This document shows positions 55,101 through 62,887 of a DNA stretch of 64,000 bases, in pieces. The stretch's first letter is position 1; the number at the start of each line of letters is the position of its first letter. The position numbers and the translations under genes are program-made. The notes beneath the pieces were generated by a model that worked only from the letters and a program-made list of their open reading frames with translations, searched no databases and was not told where the DNA came from. The stretch comes from Nonomuraea harbinensis (GTDB taxonomy: Bacteria > Actinomycetota > Actinomycetes > Streptosporangiales > Streptosporangiaceae): contig NZ_JAHKRN010000003.1 in NCBI RefSeq assembly GCF_019396385.1, positions 186,001 through 250,000 on the forward strand. Direction: 5' to 3'.

Positions 55101-55347
55101 CGCTGAAGCCGCGCATCGACTTGTAGCGGGGGAAGATGTCCTTGAAGACGCGGGCCTCGACGTGGTGGACACCGGGCAGGCCGTTGGCGGTGGGCGGGCC
55201 CTCGTAGAACACCCACGCGGGGTTGCCCTCGTTCTGCTGGACGGAGCGCTCGAAGATCTTCCCATCGCGCCAGCGGTCCAGGACCTCACGCTCAAGCGCG
55301 GGCAGGTCGACCTGCGCGGGAAGGGAGCGGAACGGTGGCGAAGACAT
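52198..55347 (-). CDS. ileS: Isoleucyl-tRNA synthetase with GXHH active-site motif
   Basis: Charges tRNA-Ile. The 1049-aa class I enzyme has the ATP motif region PPTANGLPGVHH (residues 51-62), where the HIGH motif reads G59-V60-H61-H62 instead of HxGH; the second motif is KMSKH. Editing-domain features (TTTPWTLVSN, GTGLVHQAPAFG) and the anticodon-binding C-terminus are present. The sequence is of the type found in Thermus and eukaryotes (IleRS2-like: FYEGPPTANGLP, GWDCHGLPVE). GXHH IleRS2 enzymes are documented as mupirocin hyper-resistant. ATG 55347 has GGAGG about 10 nt upstream and a T-box leader. Confidence 0.96.
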   Translation of the reverse strand: MSSPPFRSLPAQVDLPALEREVLDRWRDGKIFERSVQQNEGNPAWVFYEGPPTANGLPGVHHVEARVFKDIFPRYKSMRGFSVPRKAGWDCHGLPVEVGVEKELGLSGKRDIESYGIAEFNARCRESVLRHVDAFEQLTERMGYWIDLSTAYRTMDPDYVEAVWWSLKVIFDKGLLFRDFRITPYCPRCGTGLSDHELGQPGGYETVTSPSVFVRMPVTSGPLAELGAKLLIWTTTPWTLVSNTAVAVHPDVTYVAARTGDGEVLVVAEPLLAAVLGDDVTEVARFTGRELERTPYERPFELVDIPGAHYVVLGDYVTVEDGTGLVHQAPAFGADDLAVTKKYAMPVVNPIGPDGRFLDDVPMVGGVFFKDADERLTDDLRERGLLFRGGHFDHSYPHCWRCHTPLLYYALPSWYIRTTAVKDQMLEENSRTNWFPDTIKWGRYGEWLRNNVDWSLSRSRYWGTPLPLWVCSADESHVTCVGSLAELGELAGRNLSSLDPHRPFVDDVTFPCPSCSAEARRVPDVIDAWYDSGSMPFAQWGEAGKPEGVYPAQFICEATDQTRGWFYSLMAVGTLVFGQSSYENVLCLGLILAEDGRKMSKHLGNVLEPMPLMDQHGADALRWFMACAGSPWSARRVGHGALEEIVRKVLLTYWNTASFFTLYANAEEWSPADLASAPPAAERPLLDRWALAELHRTVAEVTAALDVYDTQRAGRRLADFLDDLSNWYVRRSRRRFWQGSREAFATLYECLETVTRLMSPLTPFVTDYLWDVLRAEDQPSSVHLTSWPAVREELLNPALSEQMALVRRLVELGRSARASSGVKTRQPLRRALVGAHGWPALPGELRGLVADELNVQALEDMSGFSADLVSYTVKPNFRALGKRFGSRTKLVAAAVGAADAASVARTLRSGATVTLAAGELGEVTLGPDEVIVTEQPRSGWAVETGAFDTGTGETVALDLELTDELRRAGLLREVIRLVQEARKATGLSITDRISLWWRSSDPDLAEALRAGAQVVADEVLATSVTEGDEPGLPEHTDADLGLTFRLRRA

Positions 55348-55399
55348 GTCGGGCGGGACCTCCACGCGTCTCTGATCTGCAGACAGGTTGCGTGAAGGG

Positions 55400-55560
55400 A
55401 CGAGGCCGACGGCCCCGCGGTACCACCCTTCTTGGCCTCACTCTGGGTGAGACCCTCTTCTTTCTGGCTGCTGCCGGGTCTAGTGAGCTCGATCGAGCCG
55501 TTCTTCCGGCGGCTCCGGGGTGATGCCCCTCGCGAGAGGGCCCCATCAACGCCTTGCAGG
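55400..55560 (-). promoter_or_regulatory. T-box riboswitch of ileS
   Basis: On the minus strand the leader contains the T-box core AAGGGTGGTACCGCGG (55430-55415), whose TGGT can pair with the ACCA end of uncharged tRNA-Ile. Upstream lie stem-loops (GAGCCG..CGGCTC and a TGATG..CATCA stem), and GAGGCC/GGCCTC flank the T-box. A candidate -10 TATGGT (55571-55566) would start transcription near 55560. In actinobacteria ileS T-boxes usually act on translation. The specifier codon (ATC expected) needs folding to place. Confidence 0.88.
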
Positions 55561-55824
55561 TTCACACCATAACGCAGAGCGGAGACTGAAGCTTCCGGGT
55601 TTCGAGGCTGCGCACCAGGCAAGGGGGAGAAGTCCTGGAAGTGACAAATTTGTGGGAATGGAGTCGCCTGGGCAGGAGTTAGAAGGGCGAGGCGGGATAG
55701 TACGGGAGGGGTAATCCGTCCGGCGGGTCGTTTGCCGTTCCGTTATGAGGAACCTAGGCTGCCCGCACCAATCACGGCCTTGACCAGCCCGAGATCGGCA
55801 TCGCCCAACAGCATGGAGGCAACC
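55561..55824. promoter_or_regulatory. ileS-dksA divergent promoter region
   Basis: Candidate plus-strand promoter for the DksA-like gene: TTGCCG (55732-55737), 17-nt spacer, TAGGCT (55755-55760). A perfect 10-bp palindrome ACAAATTTGT lies at 55644-55653 and may be a regulator site. The ileS candidate -10 is at 55566-55571 on the minus strand. Nothing else clear is seen. Confidence 0.5.
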
Positions 55825-56214
55825 ATGGCGGCAGTCACGCAGACCGCGACCCCGTCGATGTGGTCGGACGAGGAACTGGCCGAGGTACGCGGCAGCCTGC
55901 GAACCGAGATAGACGAGCTGAACGCGGACATCCTGCGCCACGAGAGCGAGATCGCGTCCGGAGACGTCACCCAGGGCGCCGGCGACGATACGGCGGACGC
56001 CGGCGCCAAGACGTATGAGCGGGAACGCGAGATCGCCCTTACCCTGAATGCACGCGACCTGGTCGCGCAGAACGAACGTGCGATCGCCAGGATCGACGCA
56101 GGGACCTATGGAGTGTGCGAATCGTGCCACAAGCCGATCGGCAAGGAACGCCTTCAGGCGTTCCCGAGGGCGACGCTGTGCGTGACGTGCAAGCAGAGGG
56201 AGGAACGCCGGTAG
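55825..56214 (+). CDS. DksA/TraR-family zinc-finger protein
   Basis: A 129-aa protein with a helical hairpin (about residues 15-80) and the C-terminal C4 zinc finger: Cys98, Cys101 (CESC) and Cys119, Cys122 (CVTC). DksA/TraR proteins bind the RNA polymerase secondary channel; actinobacterial members are shorter and their link to ppGpp is unclear. ATG 55825 has GGAGG 5 nt upstream, better than ATG 55813. It leads the dksA-lspA-rluD unit, a common actinobacterial order after ileS. Confidence 0.9.
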   Translation: MAAVTQTATPSMWSDEELAEVRGSLRTEIDELNADILRHESEIASGDVTQGAGDDTADAGAKTYEREREIALTLNARDLVAQNERAIARIDAGTYGVCESCHKPIGKERLQAFPRATLCVTCKQREERR

Positions 56215-56771
56215 CGGCGGGCGGGCGGCGGGGCCGGGTCCTCGCCGTCCTCACCTCACTCGCGGCCGTCATCTACGTGGCCGACCTCGTCACCAAGACC
56301 GTGGTGCTGGAGGCGCTGGAGGGGGAGCCGCCGCTGGTGGTGATCCCCGGCGTCCTCCAGTTCAGGGTGATCTTCAACTCCGGAGCCGCCTTCAGCATCG
56401 GCACCGGGATGACGTTCATCTTCACCCTGATCGCCGCCGGTGTGGTCGCCGCCATCATCCGCACCGCGCGCAAGCTGGTGAGCATGCTGTGGGCGATCAC
56501 GCTGGGGCTGCTGCTCGGCGGGGCGCTCGGCAACCTCACCGACCGGCTGCTGCGCTACCCGTCCGGCTTCGGCCGGCCGACCCAGCTGCAGGGGCACGTG
56601 GTCGACTTCGTCGAGGTGCTGCCGGGCAACTTCCCGGTCATCGACTACTTCCCGGTGTTCAACGTGGCCGACTCGGCCATCGTGTGCGGCGGCATCCTGG
56701 CGGTGATCCTGGCCTGGCGCGGCTACCAGATCGACGGAACGAGGGAGGGCAAGAGTGGCCGAGCAGCGTAG
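56178..56771 (+). CDS. lspA: Lipoprotein signal peptidase II
   Basis: Aspartic membrane protease that cleaves prolipoproteins at the lipobox. Four helices and both catalytic Asp motifs are present: GNLTDRL and FNVADSAI. The 197-aa form here starts at GTG 56178 and overlaps the DksA-like gene by 37 nt. This start is uncertain: a strong GGGAGG at 56198-56203 has no ATG/GTG/TTG at normal distance, only a GTA codon at 56211. The family core starts later, near the first helix ([15 protein letters not shown]). The importer lipoprotein at the window start would be a substrate. Confidence 0.9.
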   Translation: MRDVQAEGGTPVAAGGRRGRVLAVLTSLAAVIYVADLVTKTVVLEALEGEPPLVVIPGVLQFRVIFNSGAAFSIGTGMTFIFTLIAAGVVAAIIRTARKLVSMLWAITLGLLLGGALGNLTDRLLRYPSGFGRPTQLQGHVVDFVEVLPGNFPVIDYFPVFNVADSAIVCGGILAVILAWRGYQIDGTREGKSGRAA

Positions 56772-57684
56772 CCTGCCCGTGCCCGACGGGCTGGAGGGAG
56801 AGCGGCTCGACGCCGCGCTCTCCCGGCTGTTCGGATTCTCGCGCACCCGCGCGGCCGAGCTGATCGCCGCCGGGGAGGTGATGGTCGACGGCAGGCAACC
56901 GGCCAAGTCCGACCGCGTGCGCGGCGGATCCTGGCTGGACGTGACGCTCCCGCCGCCGGTCGTCACGCCGATGCCGGTCGCCGAGCCGGTGCCCGGCATG
57001 CGGGTGGTCTACGAGGACGACGACATCATCGTGGTCAACAAGCCCATCGGGGTGGCCGCCCACCCGACCGTCGGCTGGACCGGCCCCACCGTGATCGGCG
57101 GGCTGCTCGGCGCCGGCCACACGATCGCCACCAGCGGCGCCGCCGAGCGGCAGGGCATCGTGCACCGGCTCGACGCCAACACCACGGGCGCGATGGCCGT
57201 CGCCAAGAGCGAGCACGCCTACTCCCACCTCAAGCGCGCCTTCAAGGAGCGCACCGTCGACAAGCGCTACCACGCGCTGGTGCAGGGCCACCCCGACCCG
57301 TTCAGGGGCACGGTCGACGCCCCCATCGACCGCCACCCGTCGGGCGACGGCAGGTTCGCGGTGGTCGCGGGCGGCAAGCCGTCCGTCACCCACTACGACA
57401 CCATCGAGGCGTTCCGGGCGGCGTCGCTGCTCGACATCAACCTGGAGACCGGCCGGACCCACCAGATCCGGGTCCACATGTCCGCGCTGCGTCACCCGTG
57501 CGTGGGCGACATGCTGTACGGCGCCGACCCGACGCTCGCCGCCCGGCTGGGCGTCACCCGCCAGTGGCTGCACGCGGTCTCGCTCGCCTTCGAGCACCCG
57601 TCGACGGGGGAGTGGATGTCGTTCGGCACCGACTATCCCGAGGATTTGCAGAAGGCGCTGGACCTGGTACGCGCCGAGTCCTGA
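56755..57684 (+). CDS. rluD: RluA/RluD-family pseudouridine synthase
   Basis: Isomerises uridines of 23S rRNA (helix 69 for RluD). The 309-aa protein has an N-terminal S4 domain ([30 protein letters not shown]) and the catalytic domain with Asp in [23 protein letters not shown], and LHAVSLAF. It overlaps lspA by 17 nt. The Ser usually after the second Thr of HRLDxxTSG is Thr here, a minor variant. Confidence 0.92.
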   Translation: MAEQRSLPVPDGLEGERLDAALSRLFGFSRTRAAELIAAGEVMVDGRQPAKSDRVRGGSWLDVTLPPPVVTPMPVAEPVPGMRVVYEDDDIIVVNKPIGVAAHPTVGWTGPTVIGGLLGAGHTIATSGAAERQGIVHRLDANTTGAMAVAKSEHAYSHLKRAFKERTVDKRYHALVQGHPDPFRGTVDAPIDRHPSGDGRFAVVAGGKPSVTHYDTIEAFRAASLLDINLETGRTHQIRVHMSALRHPCVGDMLYGADPTLAARLGVTRQWLHAVSLAFEHPSTGEWMSFGTDYPEDLQKALDLVRAES

Positions 57685-57688
57685 CCGG

Positions 57689-59077
57689 CTACTCCCAGGC
57701 GTGCCAGTGCTCGGCCTGGGCGCCGCCGCCGCGTGACGGCTCCACCTCGCCGGGCTCGTCCTCGTCCGGCTCGGGTTCCGGCTCGGGCTCCGGCTCCGGC
57801 TCCGCGGATCGGGTGGGCGCGGCCGACCTGGTGGGCCTCTCCTCGGGCGTGGGGTCGGCCCGCCTCTGGGCGCGGCGGTCGGGGCCGGGGTCCCGGTCGG
57901 GGCGCGACGTCTCGTACGCGGCGGGCGGTGAGTCGTCACGGCGGGCGTCGGAGCGGCCGGGCGGGTCCCCGGCCTCGCGCCCGTCGCCGTCCTTGGACCC
58001 GGTGCTGGGCGGCGGGCCGGAGACGGTCGCGGTCTGCTGCGGCGTGTGCACCACGGCAGGCGGGCCCGATGTCTCGGGCGGCCGGTGCGACCACCACGCC
58101 GCGCCGCCTGTGACCAGGGCCGTGACCAGCGCGCCGAGGCCCAGGGCGAGCAGCGGCTGCCTGCGCCTGCCGGGCAGCGTCCGCGCCGCCGGCGCGATCG
58201 CCGCCGCGTCGCCGCCGGTCACCTCCGCGATCGGCACCGGCCCGGTCGGCTCCGGCCCGATGCCCCTGATGATCGCGGTCAGGCGTTGCTCCGCCTCGTC
58301 CACCGTCATCCGGTCGGCCGGGTTCTTCCGCAGCAGCCCCAGCAGCACCGGCCCGAGCACGCCCGCCCGCGACAGCGGGGCGGGCTCGGCGTGCATGACC
58401 GCGCCCAGCGTGGCCAGCGCGTTCGACCGGTGGAAGGGCGAATGGCCCTCGACCGCCACGTACAGGGTCACGCCCAGCGACCACAGGTCCGAGGCCGTCT
58501 CGGCGGGGCCGCCCGCCGCCCGCTCGGGAGCCATGAAGGCGGGGGTGCCGATCAGGATCCCGGTCCTGGTGACCGGCGCCTCGTCCTCGGTGGTGGCGAT
58601 GCCGAAATCGGTGAGCACGGCCCTGCCGTCGTCCGTCAGCAGCACGTTGTCCGGCTTGACGTCCCGGTGCAGCACCCCGGCCGCGTGCGCCGCGCGCAGC
58701 GCCTCCAGCAGTTGCAGCCCGACGTTCGCGGCCTCGGCCGGCCGCATCGGCCCGTTCTCGCGCACCAGCTCGCCCAGCGTCCGCGACCGGACGAGCTGCA
58801 TGACGATCCACGGGTGCCCGTGCTCCTCCAGCACGTCGTACACGGCGGCCACGCACGGGTGCGCGACCCGGCCGGCCGCACGCGCCTCCCTGAAGGTGCG
58901 CACGGTGAACAGGTCGCGTTCCGGTCCTGTCAGATCAGGGGGCGGGAGGACCTCCTTGACGGCCACGTCCCTGCCGAGCACCTCGTCGTGGGCCTGCCAG
59001 ACGGTACCCATGCCGCCACGCCCGATCGTCCTGACCAGCCGGTAACGGCCCCCAACAATCCCCACAGAATCGGACAT
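57689..59077 (-). CDS. Receptor-like Ser/Thr protein kinase (active)
   Basis: A 462-aa PknB-type kinase. Kinase domain about residues 10-265 with GRGGMG, VAVKE, HRDVKPDN, DFG and APE (FMAPERA) all intact, so it should be active. One membrane helix (PLLALGLGALVTALVTGGAAWW) is followed by an extracellular tail rich in Arg/Asp/Pro with an EP repeat (EPEPEPEP) and an odd end (HWHAWE). The tail has no recognised sensor domain. ATG 59077. It lies 4 nt from the convergent rluD stop and is separate from the azl genes upstream. Confidence 0.92.
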   Translation of the reverse strand: MSDSVGIVGGRYRLVRTIGRGGMGTVWQAHDEVLGRDVAVKEVLPPPDLTGPERDLFTVRTFREARAAGRVAHPCVAAVYDVLEEHGHPWIVMQLVRSRTLGELVRENGPMRPAEAANVGLQLLEALRAAHAAGVLHRDVKPDNVLLTDDGRAVLTDFGIATTEDEAPVTRTGILIGTPAFMAPERAAGGPAETASDLWSLGVTLYVAVEGHSPFHRSNALATLGAVMHAEPAPLSRAGVLGPVLLGLLRKNPADRMTVDEAEQRLTAIIRGIGPEPTGPVPIAEVTGGDAAAIAPAARTLPGRRRQPLLALGLGALVTALVTGGAAWWSHRPPETSGPPAVVHTPQQTATVSGPPPSTGSKDGDGREAGDPPGRSDARRDDSPPAAYETSRPDRDPGPDRRAQRRADPTPEERPTRSAAPTRSAEPEPEPEPEPEPDEDEPGEVEPSRGGGAQAEHWHAWE

Positions 59078-59086
59078 GCGGGGCGA

Positions 59087-59401
59087 CTACCCCAGAAAGA
59101 CCCGGGCAACCGCTGTCACGGCGGCGGCCGCCGCCAGAACCACCAGGAACGGAGCACGCAGCAGCAACGCGACGATCGCCGCCCCCAGACCGGCCGTGCG
59201 GGCCAGGTCGAACGCCAGCGCGCCGTCCTGCGTGAACATCTGCACCCCGATGAGCGCCGCGAGCAGCGCCACCGGCACCAGCTCGGCGAAGCGGCTCACC
59301 ACCGGGTGGTCGAGCACCTGGCGCGGCGCGGCCAGCCCGGCCAGCTTGAGCGCGTAACACCCCAGGCACACCCCGGCGATCGCCCACCACAGCGCGGTCA
59401 T
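59087..59401 (-). CDS. azlD: AzlD-family branched-chain amino acid exporter subunit
   Basis: A 104-aa membrane protein with four hydrophobic helices (MTALWWAIAGVCLGCYALKL, FAELVPVALLAALIGVQM, GLGAAIVALLLRAPFLVVLAAAAA). AzlD is the small partner of AzlC in exporters of branched-chain amino acids. It overlaps azlC by 4 nt. Confidence 0.9.
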   Translation of the reverse strand: MTALWWAIAGVCLGCYALKLAGLAAPRQVLDHPVVSRFAELVPVALLAALIGVQMFTQDGALAFDLARTAGLGAAIVALLLRAPFLVVLAAAAAVTAVARVFLG

Positions 59402-60060
59402 CGCAGCATCACCACCAGCACCGCCACGGCCGCCAGCAGCACCGGCACGCCCGGCGGGAAGAACGGAGTCGCCGCCAGCGCGATGGCCATGCCGCCGGCC
59501 GCCAGCGCGCGCAGCTCGGCGCGCTCCTTCAGCCGCGGCCACAGGATCGCCAGGAACGTGGCGGGCCCCACCACGTCCAGCCCGAGCATCCCCGGGTCGC
59601 CGAGCGAGCTCGTGCCGATCGCCCCGAGCAGCGTTGTCACGTTCCAGCCCACGTAGACCGCGGCGAAGGTGGTGAAGAAGCCCGCCCTGGCCGCCTCGGG
59701 GGTCGGCTGGGCCAGGGCGACGGCGGTCGTCTCGTCGATGACCCCCTGCGCGGTGCCCAGCTTGCGTGCTCCGCGCACCCGCAGCACGTCGGCCATGCGC
59801 AGCCCGTACAGCGTGTTCCTGGCGCCGAGCAGCAGCGCGCCCGACGCGGCCGAGACCAGGTCGCCGCCCGCCCCCACCGCGCCCGCGAACGCGAACTGCG
59901 AGGCGCCCGTGAACGCCAGCAGGCTCAGCACGCACGCCTGCGGCACGGTGAGCCCGGCCGTGACCGCCGCGGCGCCGAAGGCGACCCCGGACAGCCCGAC
60001 GGCCAGACCCACACCCAGACCGTCCCGGATGGCGGCGGAACGGAGTGTCGTCTGTTCCAT
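59398..60060 (-). CDS. azlC: AzlC-family branched-chain amino acid exporter subunit
   Basis: A 220-aa membrane protein with the AzlC signature (LTVPQACVLSLLAFTGASQFA, ALLLGARNTLYGLRM, DETTAVAL). It forms an exporter with AzlD. The AraC gene begins the unit (araC-azlC-azlD), 25 nt upstream, so the regulator likely controls the exporter in response to an amino acid or analogue. Confidence 0.91.
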   Translation of the reverse strand: MEQTTLRSAAIRDGLGVGLAVGLSGVAFGAAAVTAGLTVPQACVLSLLAFTGASQFAFAGAVGAGGDLVSAASGALLLGARNTLYGLRMADVLRVRGARKLGTAQGVIDETTAVALAQPTPEAARAGFFTTFAAVYVGWNVTTLLGAIGTSSLGDPGMLGLDVVGPATFLAILWPRLKERAELRALAAGGMAIALAATPFFPPGVPVLLAAVAVLVVMLR

Positions 60061-60085
60061 GGGATATGAGGATATGCGCAGGTCA

Positions 60086-60925
60086 CTACCGTTTCTTGTA
60101 CGTTCCTGCGGTGCGTTGATAGGCAGCCGGTGGTACCCCTACCACGCGTTTGAAGTGACGGTTCAGGTGTGCCTGGTCGGTGAAGCCCACCTCGGCGGCC
60201 ACGTCCGCGGGCCGCACGCCGGAGCGCAGCAGGTGCCGGGCCCGCCGCACCCGCAGCGAGTTCAGATAGGCGTGCGGCGGCAGCCCGGTCGCCGCCTTGA
60301 ACGCCCGCAGCAGCGGGAACGGCCGCGCGCCGACCATCCGCGCCAGGTCGTCCAGCGCCGGCGGGTCGGTCAGCCGCTCGTGCAGCACCTCCATCGCCTG
60401 CCGCACCGCCCGCCGCCCCTCGGGCGACAGCGTCACCGCCGGGCGCGGCACCGCGTACCGGGCGAGCAGCCGCCCGAACAGCGTGCGGGTCAGCGTGGAC
60501 GCCGCCAGGTCGTCGCCGCGCTCGGTCGCCTGGTGCGCGCGCGCCATCAGCGCCGCCACCTCCGGGTCGCGCACCACCTGCTCGGGGAAGTACGGGGTGC
60601 CCTTCGGCAGGCCCAGCTCGGCCGCCACCTCGCCGACCGCCGCGACCGACGGGTAGAGCATCCGGTACGCCCACCCGCCGTCCACACCGGCCTGGCCCGT
60701 GTGCACCGAGTCCGGGTTCACCAGGACCACCTCGCCCGCCGCGGCCCGGTGCAGGTCGCCCCGGTACTCGAACTCCTCCACGCCGTCGAGGATGATCCCG
60801 ATCGCGTACCCCTCGTGCACGTGACGGGAGAAGCGGTGGGTCACGTAGCGGGCCTTGAGCAGGTCCACCTCGGGCACCGCCGGATGACGCCAGAAGCGGG
60901 CCCGCTCCTGCGGCCGCCCGCTCAT
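60086..60925 (-). CDS. AraC-family transcriptional regulator
   Basis: A 279-aa regulator: an N-terminal cupin sensor (HVHEGYAIGIILDGVEEF) and a C-terminal pair of helix-turn-helix motifs (LDDLARMVGARPFPLLRAFKAATG, PADVAAEVGFTDQAHLNRHFKRVVGVPPAAY). AraC-AzlCD units are common in bacteria. ATG 60925 overlaps the stop of the upstream kinase gene by 4 nt, so it may also be co-transcribed with that kinase. Confidence 0.92.
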   Translation of the reverse strand: MSGRPQERARFWRHPAVPEVDLLKARYVTHRFSRHVHEGYAIGIILDGVEEFEYRGDLHRAAAGEVVLVNPDSVHTGQAGVDGGWAYRMLYPSVAAVGEVAAELGLPKGTPYFPEQVVRDPEVAALMARAHQATERGDDLAASTLTRTLFGRLLARYAVPRPAVTLSPEGRRAVRQAMEVLHERLTDPPALDDLARMVGARPFPLLRAFKAATGLPPHAYLNSLRVRRARHLLRSGVRPADVAAEVGFTDQAHLNRHFKRVVGVPPAAYQRTAGTYKKR

Positions 60926-62877
60926 CGCGCCGGCCGGAACGTGGCGGTGAACGTCTCGAAGAAGCGCCTGTCGCGCTCCCAGCGGGCGCCGGTGGTCTCC
61001 CAGTAGAGCGCGAACGGGCGGCCGCCGGCGGTGGTGAAACCGCGGTTGATCACGTGGATCGCGGTGCCGTCGCGGGAGCGGGTGAACTCCCAGTCGGCGG
61101 CGGGGCGGCCCTGGTACTCGATCGCGCGGATGGCGACGCGTTCGTAGCCGGGGAACTCGCCCTTGCGGAGGATCTCCCGCTCCAGCGCCCGCCAGTGGTC
61201 GGACGGGGTCGCGTGGTCGCCCTCGGGGACGGTCCATTCGACGATCATCACGCCGGGGGTGCCGGGGCCGCTGAAGGTGACGCTGTCGCGCTGCGGGTTC
61301 TTGACGGCGCGCCAGCCGCGCGGCACGGCGACCGAGAACCCCCCGGCCGCGTTCCGATACGCCCGCCAACCAGCGGGGACCGGGTGCCCGGTGGGGGTCA
61401 CGTTCCCGGTGGGCTCGCCGGTCGCGTTGCCGGTGGGCTCTCCGGTCGTGTTCCCGGTCGGCTCGCCCGTCGGATCACCGGTACCGCCCGCTGTCGGGTC
61501 CCCACCAGGTTCCCGGGTCGGCTGGCGCGGAGGCTCTCCGGACGGCCCGTGGGTGCTCTCCGTCGGCCCGACGGCACCGATGCCCGGTTCGCTCCCCAGC
61601 AGATTGACGAGCACCACGCCTCCGCCGCCGACCACCACGAGCGCGGCCACGGCCGCCGCCACCACGACCCACCGCTTCCCGCCCGACCGCCCACCGCCGG
61701 TCACCGTCCCATACGGGGACCTCTGCGGGCCCGTCCCCTGCGGCGGCATCCCGTACGAGCCGGAGCCTCCGTGAGAGTCGAGCAGGGCGGGATCCCCTCC
61801 GCGCGGACCCGAATGCCCGTGCGGGACGCCGACGTGATGGGGCGCTGGGCCTGCGCCGTGGGGCCCCGGGCTCACGTCGTGAGGGCCCGAGGTTCCGTAC
61901 GGGGTGCCGGCGTGATGGGGCGCTGGGCCCGCGCCATGTTGGGCTGCGGGGGCGTGGGGTGCGGGGTCTGCCGGTGGGCTTGCGTATCGGCTGTCAGGGT
62001 TGAGCTGTCCTGGTTGCTGGTGGAATGCGCTGTACGGGCCGGGCGGCTGGTGTCCGTGGCCGGGGAAGGGCCGGTCCATGGACGCGGCGTCGAGGAGCTG
62101 GGCGGCCTGGCCGGCGGGCAGGCGGGTGCCCGGGTCCCGCTGGAGCCAGCCCATGATCACCGGTGTCAGCGCCCCGGCCCGGCGGGGCGGCTCGACCGCG
62201 TCGCGGAGCACCGCCGCCACCGTCGCCGCCCACGAGTCGCGCCGGAACGGCGGCCCGCCCTCCACCGCCGCGTACAGGGTCGCCCCCAGCGACCACAGGT
62301 CGGACTCGGGCCTGGCGGGCTCGCCGTTCAGCCGCTCGGGAGGCATATACGCGGGCGTGCCCACGAGGCTGCCGGTCGCCGTCAGCCCCGCCTCGGACTC
62401 CATGGTGGCGATGCCGAAGTCCGTCAGCACCACCCGCCCGTCGTCGGCCAGCAGCACGTTCTCCGGCTTGACGTCGCGGTGCAGCACCCCGGTGGCGTGC
62501 GCGGCGCGGAGCGCGTCGAGCACCCGCGCGCCGATCGCCGCAGCCCGCGCCACCGGCAGCGGCCCGTCCGCGCGGATCGCCTCCGCCAGGGAGCGGGAAC
62601 GGACGAGCTGCATGACGATCCACGGCCGCCCGCCCTCCTCGACGACGTCGTGGATGACCACCACCGACGGGTGGTCCAGACGGCCCGCGGCCCTGGCCTC
62701 GCGGATGGTCCTGCGGTTGAGCTCGGCCCGCTGCCGCTCGCCGACCCCGCTGTAGCGGACCTCCTTGATCGCGACCGTACGGTCGAGCAGCTCGTCGTAG
62801 GCACGCCACACCACGCCCATGCCGCCCTCACCGAGCGGCTCGACGAGGCGGTAGCGATTGCCGACCTGCCTGTCCAC
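60922..62877 (-). CDS. Receptor-like Ser/Thr protein kinase with C-terminal sensor domain
   Basis: A 651-aa active kinase (GEGGMG, VAIKE, HRDVKPEN, DFG, PPERL) followed by a His/Gly/Pro linker, one helix (VVVAAAVAALVVVGGGGVVLVNLL), an EPTGN-repeat stalk and an extracellular domain of about 150 residues (GWRAYRNAAGGFSVAVPRGW to FFETFTATFRPAR). That domain is shared with the next gene upstream. GTG 62877 is chosen because the fold starts there (VGNRYRLVEPL); an in-frame ATG at 62985 lies in the upstream gene. Confidence 0.9.
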   Translation of the reverse strand: MDRQVGNRYRLVEPLGEGGMGVVWRAYDELLDRTVAIKEVRYSGVGERQRAELNRRTIREARAAGRLDHPSVVVIHDVVEEGGRPWIVMQLVRSRSLAEAIRADGPLPVARAAAIGARVLDALRAAHATGVLHRDVKPENVLLADDGRVVLTDFGIATMESEAGLTATGSLVGTPAYMPPERLNGEPARPESDLWSLGATLYAAVEGGPPFRRDSWAATVAAVLRDAVEPPRRAGALTPVIMGWLQRDPGTRLPAGQAAQLLDAASMDRPFPGHGHQPPGPYSAFHQQPGQLNPDSRYASPPADPAPHAPAAQHGAGPAPHHAGTPYGTSGPHDVSPGPHGAGPAPHHVGVPHGHSGPRGGDPALLDSHGGSGSYGMPPQGTGPQRSPYGTVTGGGRSGGKRWVVVAAAVAALVVVGGGGVVLVNLLGSEPGIGAVGPTESTHGPSGEPPRQPTREPGGDPTAGGTGDPTGEPTGNTTGEPTGNATGEPTGNVTPTGHPVPAGWRAYRNAAGGFSVAVPRGWRAVKNPQRDSVTFSGPGTPGVMIVEWTVPEGDHATPSDHWRALEREILRKGEFPGYERVAIRAIEYQGRPAADWEFTRSRDGTAIHVINRGFTTAGGRPFALYWETTGARWERDRRFFETFTATFRPAR

Positions 62878-62887
62878 GCGGGGCAGC

